Of a stretch of 64,000 bases of DNA, positions 35,806-45,813 are shown piece after piece. The notes below the pieces were generated by a model. That model was not told the DNA's origin, did no database searches, and worked only from the letters and a program-made list of their open reading frames with translations. The DNA lies in contig NZ_JFHE01000008.1 of the NCBI RefSeq assembly GCF_000698555.1, forward strand, positions 62,001-126,000, read 5' to 3'. The stretch's first letter is position 1; every line of letters begins with the position of its first letter. The position numbers were made by a program, and so were the translations under genes. Source of the stretch: Caballeronia grimmiae (GTDB lineage: Bacteria; Pseudomonadota; Gammaproteobacteria; Burkholderiales; Burkholderiaceae).

Positions 35806-36952
35806 CTAGGGGGCGTGCGTCACTGAGAGGGAGATGATCAGAGAACACCTTCAGCATGCCGCGTGCCATTGCAGGGACTCTTTTCTGCAATGAGTCAGAC
35901 CGCCTTGTCTAGGAAAACTGGATCTTACGCATCACGTCACGATGCTACGCCGGTCGACCGGCCGCAGTCACGCGCTGATCGCGCTGCCGGCCTACGAACG
36001 CATGGTGCTCGAACGCCAGTTCATCAAGCGACGTCGCCGTGCGGACGACATCGCCGCCACTATGGTACGCATGCCCGACGCACACGCTAGAACACCGAAC
36101 GTGGCTGTGACAGTGCTGACCGCATTGTTAGCGCCGCCTTACGGGCCATCGGGACTATTCAACTGCTCGGGGCGGTTCTTTGGGACGACGACGCGCGTTC
36201 ACCACGTTGCAACACTGACGTTGCATACGTACGCTCCGGTGTCGGGATCTGTCATGCCGATGCAGATGTGGACGACTACACGCGTAGCGTGGTGCGGTCC
36301 GCATCTGCCGACAGCGGCATAACCGGAGCGGTCGCAATGCAATTCATTTAGGGTATCTAAAGGATGCCTACGATGGTGAGGCGGCGTACAGCCATCGCCA
36401 TGCCCGCTTAGACATCGGGCTGTTGCTTGCACTGAATTGGTGACCGTTCGCCAACGCATGAATGTGAAGCCGCCTGGAGATACTTCAAAACGGCTTGCCG
36501 GATCTACTAGCCGATGACGAAGACGCTGCGCACCATCCTTCGGCTTCATTGCCTGCTTACATAGCCCGCATCGGCGGATGAGGAGGAAGCTTGTCGAGGA
36601 CAACGAAGCGCAGCGATGCCAGCCCTCGCGGAGCGATCTTTGTCCACAGTGGCAAGCGCGCTCGTAGGCCGCGTACTGAGTCACGGGTTGTCTATTTCGT
36701 GCTTTATCGGAGATAACACCGGCGTACGTCGAGCAGCCGCTTGAAGCCGTCTTACCGACATGGACATCGATGCAAATCCACCGTCTGCCGGAACGCCGCC
36801 TAACCGCCGATGCCTGCGTTGAAGACCTACTGCAAAGCACGTGCGCCTGAACGGTATGGGCAATGCTACGTGCCTTGAGGTTGCCGCGTCGCAGCCTTGC
36901 GAAGATGATGACCGCGTGCGCTACAACCGCTTACTAACCTTGGAGGGTAGCA
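35806..36952. other. Gene-poor 1.1-kb region
   Basis: No gene is supported. Candidate frames at 35942-36322 (plus) and 36199-36840 (minus, 213 codons) lack ribosome sites, and their translations are rich in Cys, His and Arg with no motif, as expected of out-of-frame GC-rich DNA. The last 40 bases contain the ribosome site of the next dehydrogenase gene. Transposase remnants were looked for by eye and not recognised. Confidence 0.4.
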
Positions 36953-38122
36953 ATGAGAGCGCTCATCTGGGCAGGCAAGAAGGACATCCGGTGCGAGTCG
37001 GTGCCGGATCCCGTCATAGAACATCCCCGCGATGCAATCATCAAGGTAACGACCTGTGCGATTTGCGGCTCCGACCTCCATCTGTTCGATGGGTTCATGC
37101 CGGGCATGGAGTCGGGCGACATCATGGGCCACGAATTCATGGGCGAGGTGGTCGAAGTCGGCAATGGGAACAGCGCGCTCAGTATCGGTGACCGGATCGT
37201 TGTTCCATTCACGATCATCTGCGGCGAATGTGACCAGTGCAAGCGTGGCAATTTCTCGGTCTGCGAACGGACCAACCGGAATAAGGAGACCGCGGACAAA
37301 GTCTTCGGCCATACGACAGCGGGTCTATTCGGTTATACGCATCTCACGGGTGGCTATCCGGGCGGACAGGCCGAATACGTGCGAGTGCCGTTCGCAGACA
37401 GGACGCACGTGAAGATTCCCGACGGCCTCACCGACGAGCAGGTGCTTTTCCTCGGTGATATTTTCCCGACCGGCTGGCAGGCCGCGGTGCAATGCGACAT
37501 CGAGCCGACGGATACGGTCGCCATCTGGGGCGCCGGCCCTGTCGGCCAGATGGCGATACGCAGCGCCGTTCTACTCGGTGCGAAGCAGGTAATCGCAATT
37601 GACCGTGTGCCCGAGCGGATCGCGATGGCGCGCGCGGGCGGTGCGACCGTCATCAACTTCGAAGAAGAGAGCGTCGTGGAACGCCTCAACGAGCTGACGC
37701 AAGGCAAAGGACCCGAGAAATGCATCGACGCGGTCGGCATGGAGTCGCATGCGACGAGTTCGGTCGACGCCATGTACGACCGTGCCAAGCAGGCGGTGAT
37801 GCTGGAAACGGACCGGCCGCACGTACTGCGAGAAATGATTTACGTCTGCCGTCCGGCGGGCACGCTGTCGGTACCGGGCGTGTACGGCGGTCTTATCGAC
37901 AAGATTCCGTTCGGCGCCTCGATGAACAAGGGCTTAACGTGGCGCATGGGCCAGACTCACGTCAACCGGTGGACGGACGACCTGCTGCGGCGCATTCAGG
38001 ATGGGCAGATCGATCCATCGTTTGTGATCACGCACACGGTCCCGCTTTATCAGGGACCCGAGATGTACAAGACATTCCGCGATAAGGAAGATGGCTGCAT
38101 CAAGGTTGTGCTGAAGCCTTAG
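36953..38122 (+). CDS. Zinc-dependent alcohol dehydrogenase (formaldehyde dehydrogenase-like)
   Basis: This 389-residue medium-chain dehydrogenase has catalytic zinc motifs [13 protein letters not shown] and [11 protein letters not shown], a structural zinc lobe [15 protein letters not shown] and the NAD fold [12 protein letters not shown] near 180. The insertion [31 protein letters not shown] after the zinc lobe is characteristic of the formaldehyde/threonine-type branch often annotated as glutathione-dependent formaldehyde dehydrogenase. GGAGGG precedes the ATG. It is a single gene. Substrate is uncertain; it is a different paralogue from the gene at 30560. Confidence 0.9.
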   Translation: MRALIWAGKKDIRCESVPDPVIEHPRDAIIKVTTCAICGSDLHLFDGFMPGMESGDIMGHEFMGEVVEVGNGNSALSIGDRIVVPFTIICGECDQCKRGNFSVCERTNRNKETADKVFGHTTAGLFGYTHLTGGYPGGQAEYVRVPFADRTHVKIPDGLTDEQVLFLGDIFPTGWQAAVQCDIEPTDTVAIWGAGPVGQMAIRSAVLLGAKQVIAIDRVPERIAMARAGGATVINFEEESVVERLNELTQGKGPEKCIDAVGMESHATSSVDAMYDRAKQAVMLETDRPHVLREMIYVCRPAGTLSVPGVYGGLIDKIPFGASMNKGLTWRMGQTHVNRWTDDLLRRIQDGQIDPSFVITHTVPLYQGPEMYKTFRDKEDGCIKVVLKP

Positions 38123-38582
38123 CCGAAGGAAGAGCCGCCACGTGTCGATGCCTGGTCGTTGCCACGTCCATTCGGCCTGTCTCTGGGAGCGTGACAGGTC
38201 GCGGCACTAGTGCACGGCTTCCTCGATTGGAGGAATCGCCGACTTGAGCGAAGGCGTGCATCGAATGTCGTGGGGAGCATTCGCGACCTGCTTTACCGGT
38301 CAGTTATTTTGCCGACATTGTTTCTTGTTTCACCGTCGTGCGGCCGGCGAGTTGCAATATGCGGCTCGCCGCGTCGTCGATTGACTGGCAACAACGCGCG
38401 CTGTCTGGATGGCTGGACGACGAAGCGCAGGCCGGCGCGAACCGGATCAGGCTGCCAGCGTCTGCTCCGGATCTCCGTAACATCCACGCCTTTCAACATC
38501 CGTCCATCAACGCTTCTAGCGCTTCCAGAGCAGCGAAGCGCGATTCACCGAAGAGCAAGCCGCCACAACCTGCCTCGTTAAA
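38123..38582. other. Intergenic region with no recognisable gene
   Basis: About 460 bases between convergent genes. A 123-codon plus-strand frame (38210-38581) lacks motif and ribosome site. No T-tailed terminator hairpin is seen for either neighbour. Confidence 0.45.
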
Positions 38583-40487
38583 TCAGGACGCCGCATCCGC
38601 AGTCTCGATAGCCTGACTGAGCTGCCCCACATCGACCGGCTTCGTGAAGTGAAAGTCGAACCCGGCGTCTGCTGTGCTCGCCCGGTCCTGCGGCTGACCC
38701 CATCCGGTGATGGCAATGAGCGTCGCGTCGCTTGTCGAGGGCGTTGCCCGGATCCGGCGAGCGACGTCGATTCCGCTGATGCCGGGCAAACCGAGATCGA
38801 GCAAGATGACGTCCGCGCTGTAATCGTTCAGGAGGTCGACCGCCTCTTCGCCGGAATAGACTGTCCGTACTTCGTGCCCTTCCATTTCGAGGAATGTCGT
38901 CATTGCGTCAGCTGCATCGACATTGTCATCAACGACCAGGATGCGATGCTTCGGAACCGACGAACGATTGGCAGGCGCAGCGCGCGCCGGAACGGGCGGT
39001 TGCAACACCCGGGACGTTGCCGGGAGATGAATCGAAAAGCAGCTCCCACGGTTTTTCCCGGCGCTTGCGGCGGTCAGGCGGCCTCCATGCAACTCGATCA
39101 GCGATTTGGACAGCGCGAGTCCGATACCGAGACCACCTTGCCGGTGCTGGTCGCGATTCACTTGCGAAAACATCGCGAAGATGGCCGACAACTTGTCAGG
39201 CTCGATGCCGATCCCATCGTCGGCGACCGACAGGACGATTTCGCCGTCGTCTGCTGTCGCCGTGAGTTCAATGTGCCCACCCGGTGGCGTGTACTTCGCA
39301 GCGTTCATCAGCAGGTTAGCCAGCACCTGCGCCAGCCGGAGCCGGTCTGCCTCGATATGCAATGGCCGGGCAGGCGGCTTGATGACAAGCTCCTGGCCTT
39401 TGCTTGCGAGGATCGGCCTCGCTACCTCGACGGCTTCTTCGACAACCTCTCGAAGCGCAACGGCCTCTTTACGCAGGTTCAGCGCCCCACGCGTGATGCG
39501 CGACACGTCTAGCAAGTCGTCAAGAAGCAGCGCCATCGCAGCCGACTGCCGGCGCAGCACGTTGATGCACCAGCTCCTGCGTTCTTCCTTTAATCCCGGC
39601 TGTTCCAGTATCTCGGCGACCTGTCTGATTGGCGCCAACGGATTGCGCAGTTCGTGCGCGAGCGTCGCGAGAAACTCGTCTTTGCGGCGGTCGGCCTCCG
39701 AAAGAGCCTGTTCGGCGCGCACGCGGGGCGTCAGGTCAACGAACCAGGCCACGACCGAACCTCCCAGCGACGCTGCGACGACGTGGAACCACTGCTCGCC
39801 GCTTTCGCCTTGAACCTGTACGTCGAAGGCCTGGCGTCCGGGGCGCTCAGCGAGCGGGGCGAGTCGCTCGAGCAAAACGTTTGCGTCCCAGCCGGTCGGA
39901 CGCACATACGAGGTGGAACTGCCGACCACGACGCCGGCGGTCTGGTTGAACAACTGGGCGGCGGCCTCGTTCAGATAGTCCCATCGAAGTTCTGCGATGC
40001 GGCCGTCGCACACGACCGGCGTGAGGATGAAGAACGGCACGCCGGCGCTGTTCAGGGCTACGTCGAACCGGTGCCGGGCGTCGCGTTCGACTTGCAGGAG
40101 GCGATCTGCGGCATGCTGCGTAGCCGCTTCGGCTCTTCCTGCGCGCCGCGCCACCTTGGCGAGCTGCTGCCCAGCCGCGACGAGGAGTGTGCCGACGATC
40201 GCGTACGCCAGCAGCACGATTTGGTCGTCCCGCTGGGGAACTTCAAAACTGCCGATAGGCGGCATCCAAAGCGCGCCGAATGCGATGCCGCTTAAGAGAA
40301 GCAGCGATCCCGACCACCCGCCAAATAGCACCGTGATCAACGGAAGGGTCGCACTGAAAAACAGAAATGTGAGCCGTCCGTGGGCAAGCAATGTCAACGC
40401 CTGCTGAGCCACCAATACCATGGCTGTAGATGCGATACCCAGCAATAGGCGCTGTCTGGGTGGATATTGCGCGATGCGAACGATCAT
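38583..40487 (-). CDS. Membrane hybrid histidine kinase with receiver domain
   Basis: This 634-residue sensor has three to four N-terminal membrane helices (about residues 12-110, KdpD-like DUF4118 style), a coiled linker, a PAS-like domain (about 135-255), the dimerisation/phosphoacceptor motif FLATLAHELRNPLAP with H278, and the ATPase domain with N-box NLLMNAAKYT, G1 VADDGIGIE and G2 GGLGIGLALSKSLIELHGG. A C-terminal receiver (515-634) has the acidic pair VVDDN, the phosphoacceptor D564 in ILLDLGLPG and the late Lys in HFTKPVD. No separate regulator with an output domain is adjacent, so phosphotransfer may go to a distant partner. The signal is unknown. Confidence 0.92.
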   Translation of the reverse strand: MIVRIAQYPPRQRLLLGIASTAMVLVAQQALTLLAHGRLTFLFFSATLPLITVLFGGWSGSLLLLSGIAFGALWMPPIGSFEVPQRDDQIVLLAYAIVGTLLVAAGQQLAKVARRAGRAEAATQHAADRLLQVERDARHRFDVALNSAGVPFFILTPVVCDGRIAELRWDYLNEAAAQLFNQTAGVVVGSSTSYVRPTGWDANVLLERLAPLAERPGRQAFDVQVQGESGEQWFHVVAASLGGSVVAWFVDLTPRVRAEQALSEADRRKDEFLATLAHELRNPLAPIRQVAEILEQPGLKEERRSWCINVLRRQSAAMALLLDDLLDVSRITRGALNLRKEAVALREVVEEAVEVARPILASKGQELVIKPPARPLHIEADRLRLAQVLANLLMNAAKYTPPGGHIELTATADDGEIVLSVADDGIGIEPDKLSAIFAMFSQVNRDQHRQGGLGIGLALSKSLIELHGGRLTAASAGKNRGSCFSIHLPATSRVLQPPVPARAAPANRSSVPKHRILVVDDNVDAADAMTTFLEMEGHEVRTVYSGEEAVDLLNDYSADVILLDLGLPGISGIDVARRIRATPSTSDATLIAITGWGQPQDRASTADAGFDFHFTKPVDVGQLSQAIETADAAS

Positions 40488-40828
40488 GGCTTCGTCTCGA
40501 CTCGTCTAATTGCTTTGCTTCGCATTATGCCGTTCCTCGCGCATGTCTACTCGTGGCCGCCCAGTGGTTTGCATTGACAAGAGTGGATGCGCATGTAATC
40601 GGAATCGCCATTGGCGATGACGAACCGTTGCGTGTGATGCGACGCGTTTAATCTCTCTGCAGTAGCGGCCTGACCGCGCTTTACGTCTTTACGTACTGCC
40701 GTCGCTTTGAACCGCCGAGCTCGCCGATTGGCCTGTTCGTCTGCCTGTTTGGTCCAGAGTGCGCGGAGTTCATGGCGTCGCAATGTTAATGCACTCGCTG
40801 GATACGCCCCCGGGCCATGTGACCGGCG
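40488..40828. other. Upstream region of the histidine kinase gene
   Basis: About 340 bases with no supported gene. It should contain the minus-strand promoter of the hybrid kinase at its low end. Small frames on both strands have no motif. Confidence 0.4.
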
Positions 40829-40863
40829 AAAAAAAGCGCCGACTCCAGTCCAGGAGCGGCGCT
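40829..40863 (-). terminator. Strong orphan intrinsic terminator
   Basis: On the minus strand AGCGCCG-CTCC pairs with GGAG-T-CGGCGCT around a six-base loop and is followed directly by seven T residues (the A run at 40829-40835 on the plus strand). This is a textbook terminator, yet no minus-strand gene ends here: the nearest minus-strand start on that side is well beyond 42 kb. Confidence 0.8.
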
Positions 40864-40990
40864 GAAAGTTCGTCTCAATCCGAATGCCGTGACGAACCTG
40901 AGAGACGTAATTTTAGGTTCACGGCGCCAACGCTTCTAATACCGACTTTTGATATGAGGAATCATTTTTTCTTATATCAGGGTTATCATC
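40829..40990 (-). ncRNA. Candidate small RNA ending at the orphan terminator
   Basis: The orphan terminator implies a minus-strand transcript. The DNA just upstream of it on that strand (40900-41000) is unusually AT-rich for this genome and contains TATAAG and GATAAC -10-like sequences, but no convincing -35 element. No open frame of reasonable quality lies between. The 5' end given is a guess. Confidence 0.25.
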
Positions 40991-41388
40991 TATTACATCT
41001 ACCTTACATGATCGGGTTGATTTTCGGCATTGCGCGCGCCGTGTTGCGCGGAATCAAGGCGCCGGGCGCGTCTGCCGGCACTTTCGCGAGGCGGATAAGG
41101 TGCTTCTGCCATCCGCTTAGGCTCAACACACTGCTTACCCAGTTGCCAGATGAGACCCCGCCCGATGGACGCAACCTTTATCCTTTAGCAGCGCGCGGTT
41201 CAGTTTTCGGGGCAGGGGCCGTTATTCCGTTAGCCGCACCGCAATAAAGAAACACTGACGGAATGTAATGCCGAGGACCTCGTTGTGAAGAAACGCTGCC
41301 TTTCACTGATCTCCCGTTTGCTCTCCATGTTTGGCCTTTCAGTCCCTGACGCGATCACACGCGTAACTTACGGGTGGACGACCGCCAT
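40991..41388. other. Intergenic region with no recognisable gene
   Basis: A plus-strand frame (40759-41247, 162 codons) crosses this stretch but has no ribosome site; its middle part (HFFLYQGYHLLHLPYMIGLIFGIARAVLRG) is hydrophobic only because the DNA is AT-rich there. I do not support it as a gene. Confidence 0.35.
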
Positions 41389-41418
41389 TTGGACATAAAA
41401 ACATGCCTCGCATATGAT
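41389..41418 (+). promoter_or_regulatory. Sigma-70-type promoter
   Basis: TTGGAC (41389-41394) and TATGAT (41413-41418) are separated by 18 bases, close to the sigma-70 consensus. It would transcribe the small frame at 41448 and possibly the PAS-GGDEF-EAL gene. Confidence 0.45.
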
Positions 41419-41447
41419 CGACAGCATCGTCAAGGCGAGTGAGTGGT

Positions 41448-41660
41448 ATGTCAGCGAATTCCATGGCCCAGCACTCGGTGAAAGCCAAAGCGCTTCAAAG
41501 CATTCGCCAAGTCCGCTATGGCTATAGCGGCTATTTGGCGAAATTCGACTACGGCGGGAGAATAATCACGCACGGCAAGCAAAACGACGGAATTGAACGA
41601 GCCACGGAAGTCATTAACCCGATGGGCGAAGCCACGCAGCGGAATGTTGCGCTTGACTAG
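41448..41660 (+). CDS. Possible small protein (70 aa), unknown
   Basis: This short frame begins with an ATG eight bases past AAGGCGAG and lies 30 bases downstream of a good sigma-70-like promoter. The protein (starting MSANSMAQHSVKAKALQS, with a central RYGYSGYLAKFDYGGRIITHGK) is basic and soluble; I recognise no family. A GTG at 41439 is an alternative start. About 350 bases without a clear gene follow before the c-di-GMP protein. It may be chance. Confidence 0.35.
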   Translation: MSANSMAQHSVKAKALQSIRQVRYGYSGYLAKFDYGGRIITHGKQNDGIERATEVINPMGEATQRNVALD

Positions 41661-42013
41661 CAGGTTCCGGCGCGGCCACGTCGATGCAGAAATAAGCGGC
41701 GCACCTGCGAAGCGCGATGTTCGTATTCAAGTCCTTGGAAACAAAAGACCGGCAACGCAGATCAGTCCGCTATCTGAATCGAAAACGAGCAGCTAGTGGA
41801 CGAGGAGCCGCAGACTAAGGCAGCAGCGCGTGCGATAACGCAAAACGGAAAATCAACGATGAAACCGTACGGAACGGGTCGAGCTGTCGCTCGCGGGCGA
41901 CTGGTCCGCCATTTAACCTAGTCTCGAAGAGTCAACGTCCAACTGACCCCGAGATGCGAAGACAAAACTTCCTTGACGCTCGACCTCGGGCCAAATCACA
42001 TCAAGAAGGCACG

Positions 42014-43753
42014 ATGAAGCATAACAAAAAGCAATCCGTGCGCCGGCGGGACGTGTTTCGCTTCACTGGCGAACATGTCCACAGAGGCAAAGGCGAGGGC
42101 GACTTTCAAGTGCTCGATCACATTACAGACGGAGTGATGTTGCTCGACCGGCAGTGGATGTTTCGCAACGTCAACCGCACCGCTGCGCGACTGCTGCAGC
42201 GTTCTCCGACGGACTTGATCGGTCGCGACATCTGGGCGGAATATCCCGACCTGATCGGGTCGGGGTACGAAAAAGCGTATCGCGAGGCGGCCGAGACCGG
42301 CTTGCCCTGCACCGTGACCGAGTTCTACGCGCCGCTCGATACCTGGTTCGAAGCGCGGGTATTTCCCTGCGAGTGCGGCATCACCGTGCTGGTCCGCGAT
42401 GTCACCGAGGCGCGCGCGATGTCGGAGCGCCTGTCGGACCAGGCCGCGCACGATGCGCTCACCGGCCTGATCAACCGGCGCGAACTGCTGACGCGTCTCG
42501 GCGAACTCGTCGATGAGGGCGCCGCCGCTTCGGTCGATCTACTGTTCATCGACCTGGACCGCTTCAAGGAAATCAACGATTCGTTTGGCCATGCGGCGGG
42601 AGATGAGGTGCTGTGCGTGATCGGCGAGCGTCTTTCCGGCTCGATCGGCGAGCGCGGTCACGCCTCGCGCATAGGTGGTGACGAGTTCGTGGTGTTTCTC
42701 GTAGATGCGCCCGAAGGCGAAGCGGAGCGCGTCGCGAGCGACTTCATCGTACGCATGCGAGAGCGCATCGAGACGCCGTCCGTGCGGGCGTCGATCAGTG
42801 TGAGCATCGGCTTGGCGCGCTACCCGGTGTCGGCGGCGAACGCCGACGAGCTGCTACGCAACGCTGACACTGCGATGTATCACGCGAAGCGCATGGGCGG
42901 CTCACATGTGTGGACGTTCGGCAAGGAAGACGCGAGGCGTCTCTCGAATCGTCTTCGGCTACGCGCAGACCTCGAGGGTGCGAGCGCGACCGGCCAGTTC
43001 CAACTGTATTACCAGCCACAACTGAACCTGGTCACGGGCTCCATGTATGGGGCGGAAGCACTCGTGCGATGGAACCATCCGGAACTAGGACTCCTTGCGC
43101 CAGGCGATTTCCTCGATGTCCTGCTCGAGTCTTCAGCCTACGAGGCGACGGGAAAGTGGCTGATCCACCTTGCGTTACGCGAGGCGGCGCAATGGCAGGT
43201 GGCGGACCGCATGCCGTATAAGGTCGCCGTCAACCTCTCGGCCACGATGGCTCAAGACTGCGATCTTGCTGCGTTGGTCCGGGAAGCAGCCGGGGCCGCG
43301 GGCGTATCCGCTTCGGTTCTGGACATTGAAGTGACAGAGGCGGTCATCGTAAGCGACTTCGAAGCCGCTTCGCGATCGCTTGCGGCGGTCCGGAAGCTCG
43401 GCGCGACTGTCTCACTCGACGATTTTGGCACCGGTTATTCAAGCCTCTCGTATCTTACGAGATTGCCCGTCGACCGCATCAAGATTGATAAATCGTTCGT
43501 GCAGCAGCTCACCGTTACTGAGACCCGTCGGCAGGCTCGCGTGATGATCGAAGCGATGGTGGCGCTCGCGCGCGCGCTTGGCATGCAAACGGTCGCCGAA
43601 GGCGTTGAGAGTGCGGAGCAACTCGCGCTGATACAGAAGCTCGGATGCGATGCGGCGCAAGGATACTTCATCGGCCGGCCAGTGCCAGCTAACGCATTGA
43701 ACCTGTCGAAGAGGTGTAGTTTGCTGCCCGCGCATACGTGGTCGCCTTCATAA
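42014..43753 (+). CDS. PAS-GGDEF-EAL cyclic-di-GMP turnover protein
   Basis: This 579-residue cytoplasmic protein has a PAS domain (about 30-135), a GGDEF domain (about 140-300) and an EAL domain (about 320-565). The cyclase motif RIGGDEF (219-225) is intact. The phosphodiesterase residues also look intact: the EAL triad at 348-350 (GAEALVRW), VAVNLSA, DIEVTE, LDDFGTGYSSLSYL and the late AEGVES with QGYFIGRP. Both activities are therefore possible. The RxxD inhibitory site before GGDEF is absent. GAAGG before the ATG at 42014 supports this start over the longer frame. It is a single gene with a basic N-terminus and no membrane segment. Confidence 0.9.
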   Translation: MKHNKKQSVRRRDVFRFTGEHVHRGKGEGDFQVLDHITDGVMLLDRQWMFRNVNRTAARLLQRSPTDLIGRDIWAEYPDLIGSGYEKAYREAAETGLPCTVTEFYAPLDTWFEARVFPCECGITVLVRDVTEARAMSERLSDQAAHDALTGLINRRELLTRLGELVDEGAAASVDLLFIDLDRFKEINDSFGHAAGDEVLCVIGERLSGSIGERGHASRIGGDEFVVFLVDAPEGEAERVASDFIVRMRERIETPSVRASISVSIGLARYPVSAANADELLRNADTAMYHAKRMGGSHVWTFGKEDARRLSNRLRLRADLEGASATGQFQLYYQPQLNLVTGSMYGAEALVRWNHPELGLLAPGDFLDVLLESSAYEATGKWLIHLALREAAQWQVADRMPYKVAVNLSATMAQDCDLAALVREAAGAAGVSASVLDIEVTEAVIVSDFEAASRSLAAVRKLGATVSLDDFGTGYSSLSYLTRLPVDRIKIDKSFVQQLTVTETRRQARVMIEAMVALARALGMQTVAEGVESAEQLALIQKLGCDAAQGYFIGRPVPANALNLSKRCSLLPAHTWSPS

Positions 43754-44344
43754 CGCGGTCGCTGCTCCTGGAAGTCGATAGAGTTTTCGAGGATTGCACC
43801 GCTTGAACCTGCTATCGAGCCGTGCGGGCGCAGGCCTCCCGAAAAGTAATTAGGACGATGAACTAACTGCGATGAAGTCCTGAACTGCAATTCAGTTCTG
43901 TGGCACAGGGGCCGGCGAAGATTCGCGCTCGTACTGTCTTTTGTCAGACAGGGTGTCGTTGTAACTCGTAGTGCCAGTTGGCTTCGGGCCGCTTAGGGCG
44001 CTCGCACCACTATTCGCGCGTCTATCCGTAGAACCCCCAAGTGGCTCACAAAGAGCCTCTCAACCGCCGCTCGGCGGTATCCGCATGGCGATTCCAAGCG
44101 CCATCGCGCTCGGTCGTCGCGATTCTTCGTGATTCGCGAATGAGCCATTCGTCGATCCCCACGTTTTATGCGAAGGGCGCTTGAGCCACTCTTACTGTGT
44201 CGGCGACGACAAGCTGCAGGACGTCATCATCGCCGGATCGCGAGCAACCAGCACTTAATGACCCGCGCTTGGACATTGCTGCGCACTTAACGCCGACCGG
44301 ACACTTCCGCGCACGGCCGCCGCCGGTTTAAACAGGAGACATCG
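43754..44344. other. Intergenic region upstream of the hydroquinone cluster
   Basis: These 591 bases hold no supported gene. They contain the palindrome ATTCGCGAAT at 44132-44141, a short ACCGCCG/CGGCGGT hairpin near 44050, and presumably the promoter of the MFS gene. Confidence 0.5.
44132..44141. promoter_or_regulatory. Palindrome ATTCGCGAAT, candidate LysR operator (upstream of MFS gene)
   Basis: A perfect 10-bp palindrome lies 204 bases before the MFS start. The same 10-mer occurs between the LysR gene and hapC at 46764-46773. Its presence in both control regions of the cluster suggests a common regulator. Confidence 0.4.
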
Positions 44345-45619
44345 ATGAATGCGAAACAGTGGGATACCTCCTACGAATGGAAAGCCGTGACGCTGCTTGC
44401 GTTGGGCTTCGGCTTAGTAGGCCTGGACCGGTGGCTTATCGCACCGCTTTTCCCTTCCATGATGAGAGACCTGCATTTGACAGCGCAGGACGTGGGCAAC
44501 TGCATCGGCATCCTGGGCCTGTCGTGGGGTGTCTTCGCTGCTTTGATGGGCGGCATCTCCGACAAGGTGGGACGCCGCAAGGTGCTCATTCCGGCGATCA
44601 TCATCTTTTCCTTACTGTCGGGCTTTTCCGGTGTGGCAGGTGGCCTTGCGAGCCTGCTCGCTGTCCGCGCGCTGATGGGTGTCGCCGAAGGCTCGTTTTG
44701 CCCGACAAGCTTTGCCGCTACAGCCGACGCCTCGCATCCTAAACGTCGTGGCTTCAACCTCGGCATTCAGCAAAGTGGCTTCGCGCTGTTCGGGCTTGCC
44801 CTCGCGCCGATCATTGCTACGCAGTTGCTAGGCGTGATGACGTGGCGCTGGGTGTTTGCACTGGTTTCGATTCCCGGGCTGATCCTTGGCCTGCTGATGT
44901 ACCGCGTCATTCGCGAACCTCAGGAAACGCGCGTGACTTTCGCACCGCAGTTCCAAGCCAGTGCGCAGCCGCCACGAGGCAATTGGCGCGACGTATTCAA
45001 GAGCCGCAACATTCCCATCGCCATGACCGCTCTGTTCTGCGCGATGACGGGCGTCTTCGTGCTCGGCGCCATGCTGCCGCTCTATCTGACTGACTACCTC
45101 AGGCTGGATACGCAGCGAATGGGCGTTGTGTTGTCGGCAATCGGCTTCGGCGGATTCGTCGGTCAATTTTGTCTGCCGGGACTCTCCGATCTGGTCGGAC
45201 GTCGCCTTGCCAGCATCGTCGGCTTTGCGGGCACCGCGGCGATGCTGTATGTGTTTCGCGAACTCGGCGCGCAGCCCGTTGCGTTGTTCGCCGTGTTGTT
45301 CGTCGCGTCGTTTTTCACGCTGGGACTCGTTTCGTTGCTGTCTGGACCGGTTGCCACGGAGGCAGCGCCTGTCGGCATGGTATCGACTGCTATCGGCATC
45401 GTGGTCGGTGCCGGCGAGATCTTCGGCGGTGGCATAGCGCCCGCGCTCGCCGGTTTTGTGGCAACGCGGTTCGGCATCCAGAACATTCTCTGGTTGCCTA
45501 TCTGTGCGGTTGTGCTCGGCATCGGCGTAAGCTTGCTGCTCACGGAAACCGCACCCGCCAAACTGCGTCGCCATCATGGGACTGCGATGAAACTTCCTGC
45601 GGCTGGGCAGCCCGACTAA
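44345..45619 (+). CDS. MFS transporter of the hydroquinone cluster
   Basis: This 424-residue MFS porter has helix-1 sequence LLALGFGLVGLDRWLIAPLFP, the loop 2-3 signature GGISDKVGRRKVL and GVAEGSFCPTSFA in helix 4. Twelve helices are evident. CAGGAGA precedes the ATG. It is followed by an intrinsic terminator and the LysR gene, then the hydroquinone operon. It is the likely importer of the aromatic substrate (hydroquinone, a hydroxybenzoate-like precursor or a related phenol), inferred from position. Confidence 0.88.
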   Translation: MNAKQWDTSYEWKAVTLLALGFGLVGLDRWLIAPLFPSMMRDLHLTAQDVGNCIGILGLSWGVFAALMGGISDKVGRRKVLIPAIIIFSLLSGFSGVAGGLASLLAVRALMGVAEGSFCPTSFAATADASHPKRRGFNLGIQQSGFALFGLALAPIIATQLLGVMTWRWVFALVSIPGLILGLLMYRVIREPQETRVTFAPQFQASAQPPRGNWRDVFKSRNIPIAMTALFCAMTGVFVLGAMLPLYLTDYLRLDTQRMGVVLSAIGFGGFVGQFCLPGLSDLVGRRLASIVGFAGTAAMLYVFRELGAQPVALFAVLFVASFFTLGLVSLLSGPVATEAAPVGMVSTAIGIVVGAGEIFGGGIAPALAGFVATRFGIQNILWLPICAVVLGIGVSLLLTETAPAKLRRHHGTAMKLPAAGQPD

Positions 45620-45640
45620 TTTGTTCCTATTCATCGCCTA

Positions 45641-45685
45641 GGGGTGCCGACGCTTCTCAAGGGGCGAGGCACCCTGTGCCTTTTT
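45641..45685 (+). terminator. Rho-independent terminator after the MFS gene
   Basis: GGGTGCC (45642-45648) pairs with GGCACCC (45668-45674), and a run of five T residues lies at 45681-45685. It separates the MFS gene from the LysR gene. Confidence 0.6.
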
Positions 45686-45813
45686 ATCACTTACCGTAAC
45701 TGACTGACGGCGGGTGCACGCCGCGTTCGCGCCCGTGCAGATCGCAATAACCGATGCAAATCCGCGCGTCGCCAGAGCTACACTGGCTGCACGACACGGG
45801 CGGAAGGGACAAC

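Noticed and set aside
34678-35826. Plus-strand 382-codon frame opposite the uvrA-like gene
   Set aside because: It mirrors the class II UvrA coding strand, which carries all expected motifs.
36199-36840. 213-codon minus-strand frame as a possible transposase or hypothetical gene
   Set aside because: No ribosome site, no DDE or other motif, and a Cys/Arg-rich composition typical of non-coding GC-rich DNA.
40759-41247. 162-codon plus-strand frame with a hydrophobic middle
   Set aside because: No ribosome site, and it crosses a strong minus-strand terminator; the hydrophobicity comes from local AT-rich sequence.
44040-44060. ACCGCCG/CGGCGGT hairpin as a terminator of the PAS-GGDEF-EAL gene
   Set aside because: Two-base loop, no T run and almost 300 bases from the stop codon.
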